Positions 8,075 through 16,062 of a stretch of 35,996 bases of DNA are shown piece after piece. Below the pieces are notes generated by a model, which saw only the letters and a list, made by a program, of their open reading frames with translations, was not told the origin of the DNA and made no database searches. Source of the stretch: Chryseobacterium sp. BGARF1 (GTDB lineage: Bacteria; Bacteroidota; Bacteroidia; Flavobacteriales; Weeksellaceae). Made by a program: the position numbers and the translations under genes. Each line of letters begins with the position of its first letter. Within the stretch, counting starts at the first letter, position 1. The stretch spans positions 1 through 35,996 of the forward strand of contig NZ_LELA01000078.1 of the NCBI RefSeq assembly GCF_001677955.1. Direction: 5' to 3'.

Positions 8075-9565
8075 ATGATATACGGTATAGATACTTTCAG
8101 TTTTCACGATGTTTTGGAAATCTGTAAAGACCCAAATAAAGCTACATTAAATAAAGATGCGAAAGAGCAGATTTTAAAATCTCAAAATAATGTAAAGCAG
8201 ATTGTAGAGTCAGACCGATGTGTTTATGGGATTAATACAGGATTCGGGCCACTTTGTGATACTAAGATTTCAGCTGATGAAACGGCGCAGCTTCAGTACA
8301 ACTTAATTATTTCTCACGCAGTAGGAGTGGGGAAACCGATTGATAAAGAATTTTCAAAAATTATGATGATTGCGAAGGTTCATGCCTTGTCTAAAGGTTT
8401 TTCGGGAGTTTCTCTGGAAGTGATCGAAAGGTTTATTTTGATGCTTGAAAAAGATATTATTCCTGTAGTTCCTGAGCAAGGATCTGTAGGAGCTTCGGGA
8501 GATTTAGCACCTTTATCACATTTAGTTTTACCTCTTTTAGGATTGGGACAAGTTTGGGTAGGAAATGAGATTTTTGAAACGGCTGAAATTTTAGAAAAAA
8601 ACAATCTTGAGCCATTGGTTTTAGGGCCAAAAGAAGGTTTAGGATTGATCAACGGAACTCAGTTCATTCTTTCTCATGCAATAAAAGGTTTAGAAAAATT
8701 TGAATATTTATTAGACTTAGCAGATATGACTGCAGCGATGAGTCTTGAAGCATACAGAGGTTCTGCAAGTCCATTTAAAAAGGAACTTCACGACATCAGA
8801 CCGTTTGAAGGAAGCAAAAAAGTGGCGGCAAGAATGCTTAAATTTTTAAAGAATTCTGAAAACCTAAAAGCTCACGAAGAATGCGAAAGAGTACAGGACC
8901 CTTATTCTATGAGATGTGTTCCTCAGGTTCACGGAGCGAGTAGAAATGCTTTTGAACATCTTAAAATAATGGCAGAAACAGAATTAAATTCTGTTACCGA
9001 TAATCCGATTGTGTTAAGCGCTGAAGAATCTATTTCAGGAGGAAACTTCCACGGACAATTGATGGCGATGCCTTTAGATTATGCAACATTGGCTGTTGCA
9101 GAATTAGGAAATATTTCAGACAGAAGAAGTTATTTATTATTGGAAGGAAAATACGGTTTACCAAGATTATTGACTGAAAGCTCAGGTTTGAATTCAGGAT
9201 TTATGATCCCACAATATACTTCTGCAGCACTAGTAACTGAAAACAAAACACTTTGTTTCCCGGCTTCTGCAGATTCTATTCCAACAAGTTTAGGTCAGGA
9301 AGATCACGTTTCGATGGGAAGTATTTCAGGTAGAAAATTCAATCAGGTTTTAGGTAATTTAGTGAATATTTTGGCGGTTGAATTAATGTTTGCTGCTCAA
9401 GGTTTAGAATTCAGAAGACCTGCAAAATGTTCAAAAATTATTGAAGAAAACTTTGCCATTCTTCGTTCAAAAGTTGATAAATTGGAAGATGACCGATTGA
9501 TTGGAAAAGATATGTTGGCCATTGCAGAGTTGATTAATGAGAGGGAGTTTGTGGTGAATTTTTAA
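8075..9565 (+). CDS. hutH: Histidine ammonia-lyase
   Basis: This 496-residue cytoplasmic enzyme removes ammonia from L-histidine to give urocanate, the first step of histidine degradation. The MIO electrophile is formed from A140-S141-G142 in GSVGASGDLAPLSHLVLPLL. Other family marks are YGINTGFGPL near 51-60, the substrate-side segment LIISHAVGVGKP, MRCVPQVHGA, DNPIV, GGNFHG, and QEDHVSMG near the C-terminal third. The Glu of QEDHVSMG points to histidine rather than tyrosine or phenylalanine as substrate, since tyrosine lyases usually have NQD(I/V)VSMG there. The genes for urocanase and imidazolonepropionase are not in the window. The leader contains TAAATTTG at 7981-7988, a possible -7 box without a clear upstream partner. 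Confidence 0.93.
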   Translation: MIYGIDTFSFHDVLEICKDPNKATLNKDAKEQILKSQNNVKQIVESDRCVYGINTGFGPLCDTKISADETAQLQYNLIISHAVGVGKPIDKEFSKIMMIAKVHALSKGFSGVSLEVIERFILMLEKDIIPVVPEQGSVGASGDLAPLSHLVLPLLGLGQVWVGNEIFETAEILEKNNLEPLVLGPKEGLGLINGTQFILSHAIKGLEKFEYLLDLADMTAAMSLEAYRGSASPFKKELHDIRPFEGSKKVAARMLKFLKNSENLKAHEECERVQDPYSMRCVPQVHGASRNAFEHLKIMAETELNSVTDNPIVLSAEESISGGNFHGQLMAMPLDYATLAVAELGNISDRRSYLLLEGKYGLPRLLTESSGLNSGFMIPQYTSAALVTENKTLCFPASADSIPTSLGQEDHVSMGSISGRKFNQVLGNLVNILAVELMFAAQGLEFRRPAKCSKIIEENFAILRSKVDKLEDDRLIGKDMLAIAELINEREFVVNF

Positions 9566-9575
9566 TTGTAAAAAA

Positions 9576-10052
9576 GTGAGAGAAATTTTCTGTATTGGCA
9601 GTCTTTTATTGTCTGTTTTTTCTTATTCTCAAACAAAACAGGATAAGGTTAAAGAGCTTATATCGTTGAGTGGTGCTTTTAAACTTTCAAAGGAGGTTGA
9701 AAAAGATATACTCTTAAATTTTAAAAAAAGATATACAAATATTCCTGATTCTGTTTGGTCTTCATTAGAACCTAAAATCAATATTGATAATTTGATTAGC
9801 CAAGTAATCGATATTTATGGAAACAAATTCACAGAAAAGGAAATTGATGAGTTTTTGGTTTTCTATAAATCTGACATAGGAAAGAAATTAATTCAAAATT
9901 CACCAAGTATTATGACTGAAATTCAAACAGCAACAAGTAATTGGGGAATGGAAGTCACGAATTTAGTTAATAACGATTTGGAACAAAAAGGCTATTTAAA
10001 GTCGCCACCACCACCGATGCCGAATCCTCCAGCACCAATGAAATCGAAATAG
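9576..10052 (+). CDS. DUF2059 domain protein, secreted
   Basis: A 158-residue protein starting at a GTG, with a signal peptide (MREIFCIGSLLLSVFSYSQ). The mature part is helical and carries the DUF2059 pattern: an alpha-helical region around 20-60 and FTEKEIDEFLVFYKSDIGKK followed by LIQNSP, where residues next to an EID-FYKS-GKK core are conserved. It ends in a proline-rich tail (KSPPPPMPNPPAPMKSK). DUF2059 proteins are small periplasmic proteins with no established biochemical function. It starts only 10 bases after hutH and 3 bases before the next gene, so it is probably cotranscribed with them. Confidence 0.75.
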   Translation: MREIFCIGSLLLSVFSYSQTKQDKVKELISLSGAFKLSKEVEKDILLNFKKRYTNIPDSVWSSLEPKINIDNLISQVIDIYGNKFTEKEIDEFLVFYKSDIGKKLIQNSPSIMTEIQTATSNWGMEVTNLVNNDLEQKGYLKSPPPPMPNPPAPMKSK

Positions 10053-10055
10053 AAA

Positions 10056-10502
10056 ATGCAAATCCTCAGAACAACTTCCGAGAATCTCGATTTTCAAAAT
10101 CTTGTAAAAAAGTTGGATGCTTATTTAGCTTTTATAGATGGCGAAGATCATGCTTTTTATGATCAGTATAATAAAATTGATCTGCTGAAAAACTGTATCG
10201 TTATTTTTGAAAATGAAAAACCTGTTGCTTGCGGAGCGATAAAACGGATTGACGAAAACACAATGGAAGTCAAAAGAATGTTTACACTTCCTGAGTATCG
10301 AAGAAAAGGTTTTGCAGCATCAATTTTAAAAGAACTGGAAATGTGGACAAAAGAATTGGGCTATGAAAAAACAGTTTTAGAAACAGGTAAAAAACAGATA
10401 GAAGCTGTTGCTCTTTATAAAAAATGCAATTACGCTATTATTCCAAATTACGGACAATACGCTGGAATTGAAAATAGTGTTTGTTTTGAGAAAATTTTAT
10501 AA
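10056..10502 (+). CDS. GNAT-family N-acetyltransferase
   Basis: A 148-residue cytoplasmic enzyme of the GNAT fold, which transfers acetyl from acetyl-CoA to an amine. The acetyl-CoA pyrophosphate loop RRKGFAASILKELE (about 84-97) follows the strand MEVKRMFTLPEYR, and the C-terminal motif VALYKKCNYAIIPNYGQYAG is typical of small-molecule acetyltransferases. The substrate cannot be assigned. The ATG lies 3 bases after the DUF2059 gene stop, so translation is likely coupled within the hutH transcript, although a functional link is not evident. Confidence 0.85.
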   Translation: MQILRTTSENLDFQNLVKKLDAYLAFIDGEDHAFYDQYNKIDLLKNCIVIFENEKPVACGAIKRIDENTMEVKRMFTLPEYRRKGFAASILKELEMWTKELGYEKTVLETGKKQIEAVALYKKCNYAIIPNYGQYAGIENSVCFEKIL

Positions 10503-10516
10503 GAAATATTAATAGA

Positions 10517-10541
10517 GTCGGGCTTTAGCCCGGCTTTTCTT
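10517..10541 (+). terminator. Rho-independent terminator after the GNAT gene
   Basis: GTCGGGC and GCCCGGC form a 7-bp GC-rich stem (one T-G pair) around TTTA, followed by a T-rich tail. It ends the hutH-DUF2059-GNAT unit. Confidence 0.8.
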
Positions 10542-10572
10542 TTGTCATGAGAATTTGGTTTTAGAGAAAACT

Positions 10573-10693
10573 TTTTTTACCATTTACCAAGAACAGCTCC
10601 GGAGGAGCGATATCTTTGTAGATAATAATAAGACTCATAATTAGAACTCCATAGGAGTTCAATCTTAAGTAAGAATAGTATTTTTTACCATTT
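10573..10693. repeat. REP/MITE-like element, copy 1 (double hairpin)
   Basis: Two short hairpins, GCTCC-GGA-GGAGC (10596-10608) and GAACTCC-ATA-GGAGTTC (10644-10660), are followed in both known copies by similar tails (ATATCTxTGTAG and AATCT). The unit is edged by TACCATTT at the left (10578-10585) and an imperfect inverse AATAGTAT at the right (10674-10681). A 13-base direct repeat, TTTTTTACCATTT, lies at 10573-10585 and again at 10681-10693, where it contains the stop codon of the next gene. A second copy sits at 26446-26584. No transposase is present in the window. Confidence 0.7.
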
Positions 10694-11443
10694 CTCCGTC
10701 AAATATTTCCAATACCGTTTCGGAACGTGCTGAATGTGCAATTTTGTATTTTTCCTTTCTTTAATATTGGTTTTGGTAAAATAACTTTGCCAAAGCGTCT
10801 GATATTTTTTTTCTTCTTCGTGGAATTTTTGCTGATATTGGTTTAAATCTACCTTTTCATCCGGATAAAAAAATTCACAGTTTTCTAAATCATACAACAA
10901 ACCGTAATGTCTTCGTAAATCATAAATCATCCATTTTTGATCGGCGTAACGATCTTTAAAATGTTTTCTTATTAAAGGCAGAACATTAAAATCAGGATCT
11001 ATTTTCGCAAAATAAATTTCATCCTGCATTTTTTCAAACCGTACAAAAGCAGTCATTCGATGTCTTTCTCTGCTTACCGATTTGCATATTTTTGAGATTT
11101 TCAGAATATGTTCATCAGCAAAATTCTGCAAAATATTTTCTCCGGAGTGTTTGATAGACTGTTTTACGGCAGATAAAATCAGTTTCTCCATGTCCGGATC
11201 TTCTGAAAGAAAAACCTGTAATAATTGATGTATTCCTGATTTCCCTATGTTTTGTTCTAATTTGTTTAAAACTCGTTCAGATTTTTCCTGTTGCGTAATC
11301 ACTTCATGAATTTCTGCAAACATATTTTCCTGCTGGAAATTCTCTCTGCTAAAAATTTCCACATCTTGATACCGATACTCGAAAACTTCAAATATCGCAG
11401 TAAAAAGTCCGTCAAAACTTCCGTCGTAGAGTAGAGTGGTCAT
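10685..11443 (-). CDS. TIGR03915-type DNA metabolism protein, partner of a radical SAM enzyme
   Basis: A 252-residue protein matching the family named TIGR03915 (putative DNA repair/metabolism protein). The opening TTLLYDGSFDGLFTAIFEVF is the family signature, and the central HRMTAFVRFEKMQDEIYFAK and the C-terminal RHYGLLYDLENCEFFYPDE also fit. In other genomes this domain occurs next to, or fused with, uracil-DNA-glycosylase-like domains and is nearly always paired with the radical SAM family TIGR03916, whose member lies just upstream here on the same strand. The biochemical role is unknown. The stop codon lies inside a direct repeat bordering a palindromic element. The two genes of the pair are separated by about 200 bases of repeats, so they may have separate promoters. 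Confidence 0.8.
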   Translation of the reverse strand: MTTLLYDGSFDGLFTAIFEVFEYRYQDVEIFSRENFQQENMFAEIHEVITQQEKSERVLNKLEQNIGKSGIHQLLQVFLSEDPDMEKLILSAVKQSIKHSGENILQNFADEHILKISKICKSVSRERHRMTAFVRFEKMQDEIYFAKIDPDFNVLPLIRKHFKDRYADQKWMIYDLRRHYGLLYDLENCEFFYPDEKVDLNQYQQKFHEEEKKYQTLWQSYFTKTNIKERKNTKLHIQHVPKRYWKYLTEKW

Positions 11444-11454
11444 GAGTTAATGTA

Positions 11455-11575
11455 ACAATTTAATAGTATAACAATCTAACAATTTTTGCAATCATTGTGT
11501 CATTCTGACGAAGGAAGAATCTCAACTAATTAATTAAGATTCTTCACTCCACTTTGTTTCGTTCTGAATGACAAT
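11455..11575. repeat. Palindromic repeat of the TGTCATnCTGA(g)CGAAG type plus TAACAAT-rich stretch
   Basis: TGTCATTC at 11498-11505 pairs with GAATGACA at 11566-11573, and GAAGAATCT at 11514-11522 pairs with AGATTCTTC at 11537-11545, giving a nested stem-loop across about 76 bases. It shares the core TGTCATxCTGA-CGAAG with the element at 16063-16148. It is preceded by an AT-rich run with repeated TAACAAT-like units (11455-11490). The whole interval lies between the two genes of the radical SAM pair. Confidence 0.6.
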
Positions 11576-11645
11576 TAATCGTTTATTTTCTAATTAAGGT
11601 CGTGTTATTAGTGAAAAGTATTCGTAAAATTTGTGTTTAAACATA

Positions 11646-12902
11646 TTAAAATAAAGTCAATTGCTGCGAAAACTGATTCTGAAATTTCGACTGACTTCCG
11701 CCAATAATCAACTTCCTTAAATTCAAATCAGTTAAATGTTTTAAAAATGGATTTCCATAAGTGAAATCAATAAAATATTTTGCACGGTTTACAGCAGCTC
11801 CCAATTTTTTAAGATGGTCAATACTCAAAACCTGAAATTTTCTTGCACTTACAATTTTCTGTGCAGTTTTTACACCAATTCCGGGAATTCTGAGAATCAT
11901 TTTGTAATCAGCTGTCTGTAAATTGATAGGGAACTGATCTAAGTGTCGCAAAGCCCAACTTAATTTCGGATCGACTTCCAAATCAAGAAATGGCATATTA
12001 AAATCTAAAATTTCATCTGCTTTAAAGCCATAAAAACGCATCAACCAATCCGATTGATACAAACGATTTTCCCGTAAAACAGGAACTTCAGAAGTAATTG
12101 CAGGTAAACGATTGTCGACTGTAACCGGAATGTAACCCGAATAATACACCCGTTTCATTCCGTAGTTTTTGTAAAAATGATCGGCAACTTTAATGATTTG
12201 TAAATCATTTTCATTAGTTGCCCCCACAATCATTTGTGTTGATTGACCAGCCGGAGCAAATTTCGGCGTGCTTCTGATGATTTTCTTTTCATCTTTATAT
12301 TGCTGAATTCCTTTTTGAACGATTCTCATCGGCTGAAGCATATCTTCACGGTTTTTATCCGGCGCCAATAATTTTAGTCCGGATTCTGTCGGAATTTCAA
12401 GATTGACAGACAATCGGTCTGCGTAAAGAGCTGCTTCATTCATCAAATCATCACTTGCTCCCGGAATTGATTTCAAATGAATATATCCGTTAAAGTTATG
12501 TTCTGTTCTAAGTTTTTTTGCAACCCTTACCAAACGTTCCATCGTCGTATCGGCATCTTTGAAAATTCCTGAGCTTAAAAATAAACCTTCTATATAATTT
12601 CTGCGGTAAAAACTGATGGTTAAATCAACCACTTCTTCCACGGTAAAAGCAGCACGTTTAATATCATTCGATTTTCTGGAAACGCAATAGATGCAATCGT
12701 AAATACAATGATTCGTTAAAAGAATTTTGAGAAGAGAAACACAACGTCCGTCTTCGGTATAAGTGTGGCAAATTCCGCTTGCCGAACTATCGCCTAAACC
12801 GCCGTTATTTTTTCTTTTTCCACCGCTTGATGAGCACGAAACATCATACTTCGCAGCATCTGCAAGTATTTCGAGTTTCTCTTTTATGCGGTCAAAATTC
12901 AT
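11646..12902 (-). CDS. TIGR03916-type radical SAM protein (putative DNA modification or repair)
   Basis: A 418-residue radical SAM enzyme. The [4Fe-4S]-binding motif is C66-x3-C70-x2-C73 in NHCIYDCIYCVSRKSND. The SAM-barrel features SSGIFKDADTTMERL and the strand LSVNLEIPTESGLKLLAPDK follow. The C-terminus carries a helix-hairpin-helix DNA-binding motif (MILRIPGIGVKTAQKIVSAR, about residues 338-357). A Ser/Gly-rich N-terminal segment with further Cys residues (C23, C45, C54) precedes the cluster motif. The family, TIGR03916, is described only as putative DNA modification or repair and is found with TIGR03915, present immediately downstream here. SAM cleavage chemistry plus an HhH suggests action on nucleic acid; this is inference. 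No substrate is known to me. Confidence 0.88.
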   Translation of the reverse strand: MNFDRIKEKLEILADAAKYDVSCSSSGGKRKNNGGLGDSSASGICHTYTEDGRCVSLLKILLTNHCIYDCIYCVSRKSNDIKRAAFTVEEVVDLTISFYRRNYIEGLFLSSGIFKDADTTMERLVRVAKKLRTEHNFNGYIHLKSIPGASDDLMNEAALYADRLSVNLEIPTESGLKLLAPDKNREDMLQPMRIVQKGIQQYKDEKKIIRSTPKFAPAGQSTQMIVGATNENDLQIIKVADHFYKNYGMKRVYYSGYIPVTVDNRLPAITSEVPVLRENRLYQSDWLMRFYGFKADEILDFNMPFLDLEVDPKLSWALRHLDQFPINLQTADYKMILRIPGIGVKTAQKIVSARKFQVLSIDHLKKLGAAVNRAKYFIDFTYGNPFLKHLTDLNLRKLIIGGSQSKFQNQFSQQLTLF

Positions 12903-13100
12903 TTAAATAAATATTTTAAAAATGGAAAATTCAATAAGATTTTAAGCAAAATTAAGTCCAAAATTGAGAAAAGTCAGTGTTTTTAAAACAAACTTATCCA
13001 CATTTTTCCAAAGCAAAATTAGTATATTTACGGTCATTAAATTTATGAGTGAAGTCGTAAAACGTACGATAACATACAAGACATAAAAAATATTATCCAT

Positions 13101-14429
13101 ATGAATCATAAACCGGTAGAAGGTTTTTCTAAATTAACCAAACAGGGAAAAATAGACTGGCTTGTTAACGAATATCTCGAAGGAAACCAGGATTATCAAA
13201 ATATACTCAATCAATATTGGAACGAAAATGCAGATTTACAGAAGCTTCACGATGAGTTTTCTGAAAATACGATTTCCAATTTTTATATGCCTTACGGAAT
13301 TGCACCTAATTTTTTAATTAACGGAAAATTATTTGCTTTGCCAATGGCGGTAGAAGAAAGTTCGGTCGTTGCAGCAGCTTCAAAAGCAGCAAAATTCTGG
13401 ATCGATAAAGGAGGTTTTAAAACAACAATCATCAACACCGAGAAATTAGGACACACGCATTTTATTATCGATGTTGAATCTCACAAACTGCAGCATTTTT
13501 TTAATTTTAATTTAAAGAAAAAACTGTTTGAGGCTACAGAAGCAATTACGGCAAACATGAGAAATCGTGGCGGCGGAATTTTAGATATAAAATTGATCGA
13601 CAAAACTTCTGAAATGCCTAATTATTATCAGCTGAAAGCAAGTTTTGATACGGTAGATTCTATGGGAGCCAACTTTATCAACTCATGTCTTGAGCAATTT
13701 GGAAAAACGTTGAAGCAGGAAATCGTCATCAGTGAAGATTTTACACAAGAAGAGAAAAATTCTTTACAGATTGTTATGAATATTCTTTCCAATTTCACGC
13801 CTGATTGTGTGGTGAGAGCCGAAGTTTCTTGTAAAATTGAAGACTTAAAAGACGATAGCGGAATTTCAAACGAAGAGTTTGCAAGAAAATTCAAACAGGC
13901 GGTGACGATTGCTGAAATTGAACCTTTCCGTGCGACGACTCACAATAAAGGAATTATGAACGGTGTTGATGCAGTTGTGATCGCAACCGGAAATGATTTC
14001 AGAGCAACTGAAGCTTGCGCACATGCTTATGCTTCAAAAGACGGAAAATATTCTTCGTTGACGCATTGTACAATTGATAACGGAGTTTTCAGATTCTGGA
14101 TCGATCTTCCGATTTCGGTAGGAGTTGTCGGTGGTTTGACGAATCTTCATCCTTTGGTAAAATTCTCTTTGGCACTTCTTGGGAAGCCTTCAGCTCAGGA
14201 ATTGATGAGTATTTTGGCGGTTTCAGGTTTGGCTCAGAATTTTGGAGCGCTTCGTTCTTTGGTAACTACGGGAATTCAAAAAGGTCATATGAAAATGCAT
14301 CTTTTGAATATTTTAAACCAAATGGGCGCAACGGAAGAAGAGAAACAACATTTTGTGACTTATTTTAAAGATAAAACGGTGACGCATCACGAAGTAATCA
14401 ATGAATTTAACAGATTAAGAGAAAAATAA
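13101..14429 (+). CDS. mvaA: Hydroxymethylglutaryl-CoA reductase, class II
   Basis: A 442-residue enzyme of the class II (bacterial) HMG-CoA reductases, which interconvert HMG-CoA and mevalonate; in Bacteroidota it feeds isoprenoid synthesis through the mevalonate pathway. The catalytic set is visible: the Glu in LPMAVEESSVVAAASKAAK (about residues 80-98), the Lys in HNKGIMNGVDAVVIATGNDF, the Asp in GNDFRA, and the C-terminal His in KGHMKMHLLNIL. Residues MGANFIN and GVVGGLTNLHP are also typical. Other mevalonate genes are not in the window. The upstream region includes a TATATTTA segment at 13021-13035 that resembles a -7 box with one mismatch. The gene ends in TAATG, overlapping the next start by one base. 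Confidence 0.93.
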   Translation: MNHKPVEGFSKLTKQGKIDWLVNEYLEGNQDYQNILNQYWNENADLQKLHDEFSENTISNFYMPYGIAPNFLINGKLFALPMAVEESSVVAAASKAAKFWIDKGGFKTTIINTEKLGHTHFIIDVESHKLQHFFNFNLKKKLFEATEAITANMRNRGGGILDIKLIDKTSEMPNYYQLKASFDTVDSMGANFINSCLEQFGKTLKQEIVISEDFTQEEKNSLQIVMNILSNFTPDCVVRAEVSCKIEDLKDDSGISNEEFARKFKQAVTIAEIEPFRATTHNKGIMNGVDAVVIATGNDFRATEACAHAYASKDGKYSSLTHCTIDNGVFRFWIDLPISVGVVGGLTNLHPLVKFSLALLGKPSAQELMSILAVSGLAQNFGALRSLVTTGIQKGHMKMHLLNILNQMGATEEEKQHFVTYFKDKTVTHHEVINEFNRLREK

Positions 14430-14596
14430 TGATACAGATTATTTTGGCTGTTTTATTTGTTGCTTTTGGAGTATTTCTTAGACAAACAAATCATCCAGGT
14501 TTTAGAGGTTCTAAAAAGTTTTGGAAAATGCTTGTTATTCTGGGAGGTGTGATATTGATTAGCAAATTGGTTTCATATTTTTTAAATCCACTGTAG
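14429..14596 (+). CDS. Small membrane protein of 55 residues, coupled to both neighbours
   Basis: An ATG overlaps the stop codon of HMG-CoA reductase (TAATG), and the TAG stop overlaps the next gene's GTG start (TAGTG). The 55-residue product is two hydrophobic helices (MIQIILAVLFVAFGVFL and MLVILGGVILISKLVSYFL) linked by a short polar, basic loop, RQTNHPGFRGSKKFWK. It is a two-pass inner-membrane protein with no family I can name. One-base overlaps on each side are strong evidence that it is translated. It may assist a neighbouring membrane or secreted protein. Confidence 0.7.
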   Translation: MIQIILAVLFVAFGVFLRQTNHPGFRGSKKFWKMLVILGGVILISKLVSYFLNPL

Positions 14597-15666
14597 TGAA
14601 AAAACAAATTCTATTCTTCCTCTTGATTTCCGGTTTAAGTTTTTCGCAACAGAAGAATTTAAAGATAGCAGATTTACAGCCGAAATCTGAAGATTTTGCC
14701 TTCCCTAAAGTTTCTTATGCTGAAAAACCTTTAATTGAAAATAAAATCAATACATTCTTGCAGGTCAATCAGCTTGAATATATTCCGGATTCAGTAGGAA
14801 GTCCGTCTCAATTGGTGTCTGTAGGGAAAACTTCCTATTCCAACTATGTTTACTTTTATGGTTGGGAAAAACTGGAAACGCCTAAAAATATTTTAAGTAT
14901 TGCCATTAATGGAGAAGCTTCTGGAGCGTATCCTGAAGGTTTCGATATTTGGAAAAATTTTGATTTGAGAACAGGAAATTTAATCAATTCTAAAGATTTA
15001 TTTCAACCTAATTCAATAAAAACGGTTGAAGGTTTAATTCAGAAAAATATTAAGAAAGAAGTCAATGATTTTCTTGCAGCATTAAGATCTGAGAAAGATC
15101 CTTCGGAAGAGGTTTTAGACCAGATCGCTATTTATGAAGATTGTTTTACCAATTTTACTTTAGATGGAATTGAATATTATTTCGCTAAAAATAAAATAAG
15201 ATTTATTGCCGGAAGATGTTCTAATCATGCAATGAGAGCGTTGGATGAATTGGGCAGCCATGTTGTGGAATTTCCGTACAAAGATTTGGATAAGTATTGG
15301 AGTCCGTACGCGAAAAATTTATTGTCTGATTCTGAAAAAGTTGATAAAACAAGTCTTGATAATAAGTTGTATAGAGGAAAGATCGACGGAAAATATCCAA
15401 TCACCGTTTTGATAGATAAAGTATATGATGACGGTTCTTTTTCTGCAAAATATTGGTACGATAAAAATAAAAAACTGATCGAGTGGAACGGTAAATTAAA
15501 AGGTAACCATATTTCTATTATTGAAAACGATTATTACAGCGAGGAAACGAATCAGTGGATTTTCAGAGCTTTGGTAGAAGCCGATTTACAAGGAAATAAG
15601 ATCTCCGGAACTTGGCAGGATCATAAAACAAAGAAATATTTAAAACTAGAATTAGAAGAATTATAA
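14596..15666 (+). CDS. Secreted DUF3298-like protein
   Basis: A 356-residue protein starting at a GTG that overlaps the previous stop by one base. Residues 1-18 (MKKQILFFLLISGLSFSQ) are a signal peptide. The middle (SIAINGEASGAYPEGFDIWK, FDLRTGNLINSKDLF) has the pattern of DUF3298/RsiV-type domains: a Gly-rich substrate loop followed by 'FDL-TG-L-DLF'. The C-terminal third (RGKIDGKYPITVLIDKVYDD, YWYDKNKKLIEWNGKLKGNH) is a separate beta-rich part resembling lipocalin-like or DUF repeat folds found in Bacteroidota secreted proteins. Function unknown. It is followed after one base by a DUF423 membrane protein. Confidence 0.7.
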   Translation: MKKQILFFLLISGLSFSQQKNLKIADLQPKSEDFAFPKVSYAEKPLIENKINTFLQVNQLEYIPDSVGSPSQLVSVGKTSYSNYVYFYGWEKLETPKNILSIAINGEASGAYPEGFDIWKNFDLRTGNLINSKDLFQPNSIKTVEGLIQKNIKKEVNDFLAALRSEKDPSEEVLDQIAIYEDCFTNFTLDGIEYYFAKNKIRFIAGRCSNHAMRALDELGSHVVEFPYKDLDKYWSPYAKNLLSDSEKVDKTSLDNKLYRGKIDGKYPITVLIDKVYDDGSFSAKYWYDKNKKLIEWNGKLKGNHISIIENDYYSEETNQWIFRALVEADLQGNKISGTWQDHKTKKYLKLELEEL

Positions 15667-15667
15667 A

Positions 15668-16054
15668 ATGAAAACAATTACTTTGGTCTTCGGTGCTGTT
15701 TATGGCATGTTATCCGTTATTTTAGGTGCTTTTGGGGCACACGCTTTAAAGAAAATATTATCTGTAGAAAGACTGGAAAGTTTTGAAACAGGAGTCAGAT
15801 ATCAAATGTATGCAGCTTTCTTTTTGCTGATTGCTGGTTATATTTTAAAATTTGATACTTCATCTCAAAAATGGATTTCTATTTTGATGATTGCAGGAAC
15901 AATACTGTTTTCTTTCAGTATTTATTTCTTGAGCTTACAAGATTATTTGGGAGCAAACCTTAAATTTTTAGGACCAATTACTCCACTTGGAGGTCTGTTT
16001 ATGATTTTAGCTTGGTTGATGCTAATTTTTTATTTTGTGAAGAATAAAATTTAA
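15668..16054 (+). CDS. DUF423 family membrane protein
   Basis: A 128-residue, four-helix inner-membrane protein with the DUF423 signature near the N-terminus (YGMLSVILGAFGAHALKKIL), an internal FETGVRYQMYAAFFLLIAGY and the Gly/Pro loop GPITPLGGLFMILAWLMLIF. DUF423 proteins are widespread and uncharacterised. The start is one base after the previous stop, so it is probably the last gene of the operon that begins with HMG-CoA reductase. Confidence 0.85.
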   Translation: MKTITLVFGAVYGMLSVILGAFGAHALKKILSVERLESFETGVRYQMYAAFFLLIAGYILKFDTSSQKWISILMIAGTILFSFSIYFLSLQDYLGANLKFLGPITPLGGLFMILAWLMLIFYFVKNKI

Positions 16055-16062
16055 ATATTATA

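Noticed and set aside
8075..9565. Tyrosine or phenylalanine ammonia-lyase instead of histidine ammonia-lyase
   Set aside because: The motif QEDHVSMG and the MRCVPQVHGA segment fit histidine lyases; tyrosine lyases of flavobacteria carry NQDIVSMG and are longer in other regions.
10573..10693. The 13-base direct repeats as a proven target-site duplication
   Set aside because: The second copy of the element is bounded by inverted rather than direct repeats of the same string, so part of the string belongs to the element ends.
5237..12902. A single repair island or operon of uvrC with the radical SAM pair
   Set aside because: The genes are separated by hutH and others on the opposite strand and by terminators, so only loose proximity can be claimed.
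12994..13002. TTATCCACA, an exact DnaA box, upstream of HMG-CoA reductase
   Set aside because: It is a single copy without a cluster, AT-rich unwinding region or nearby dnaA/dnaN genes, so chance is the simpler explanation.
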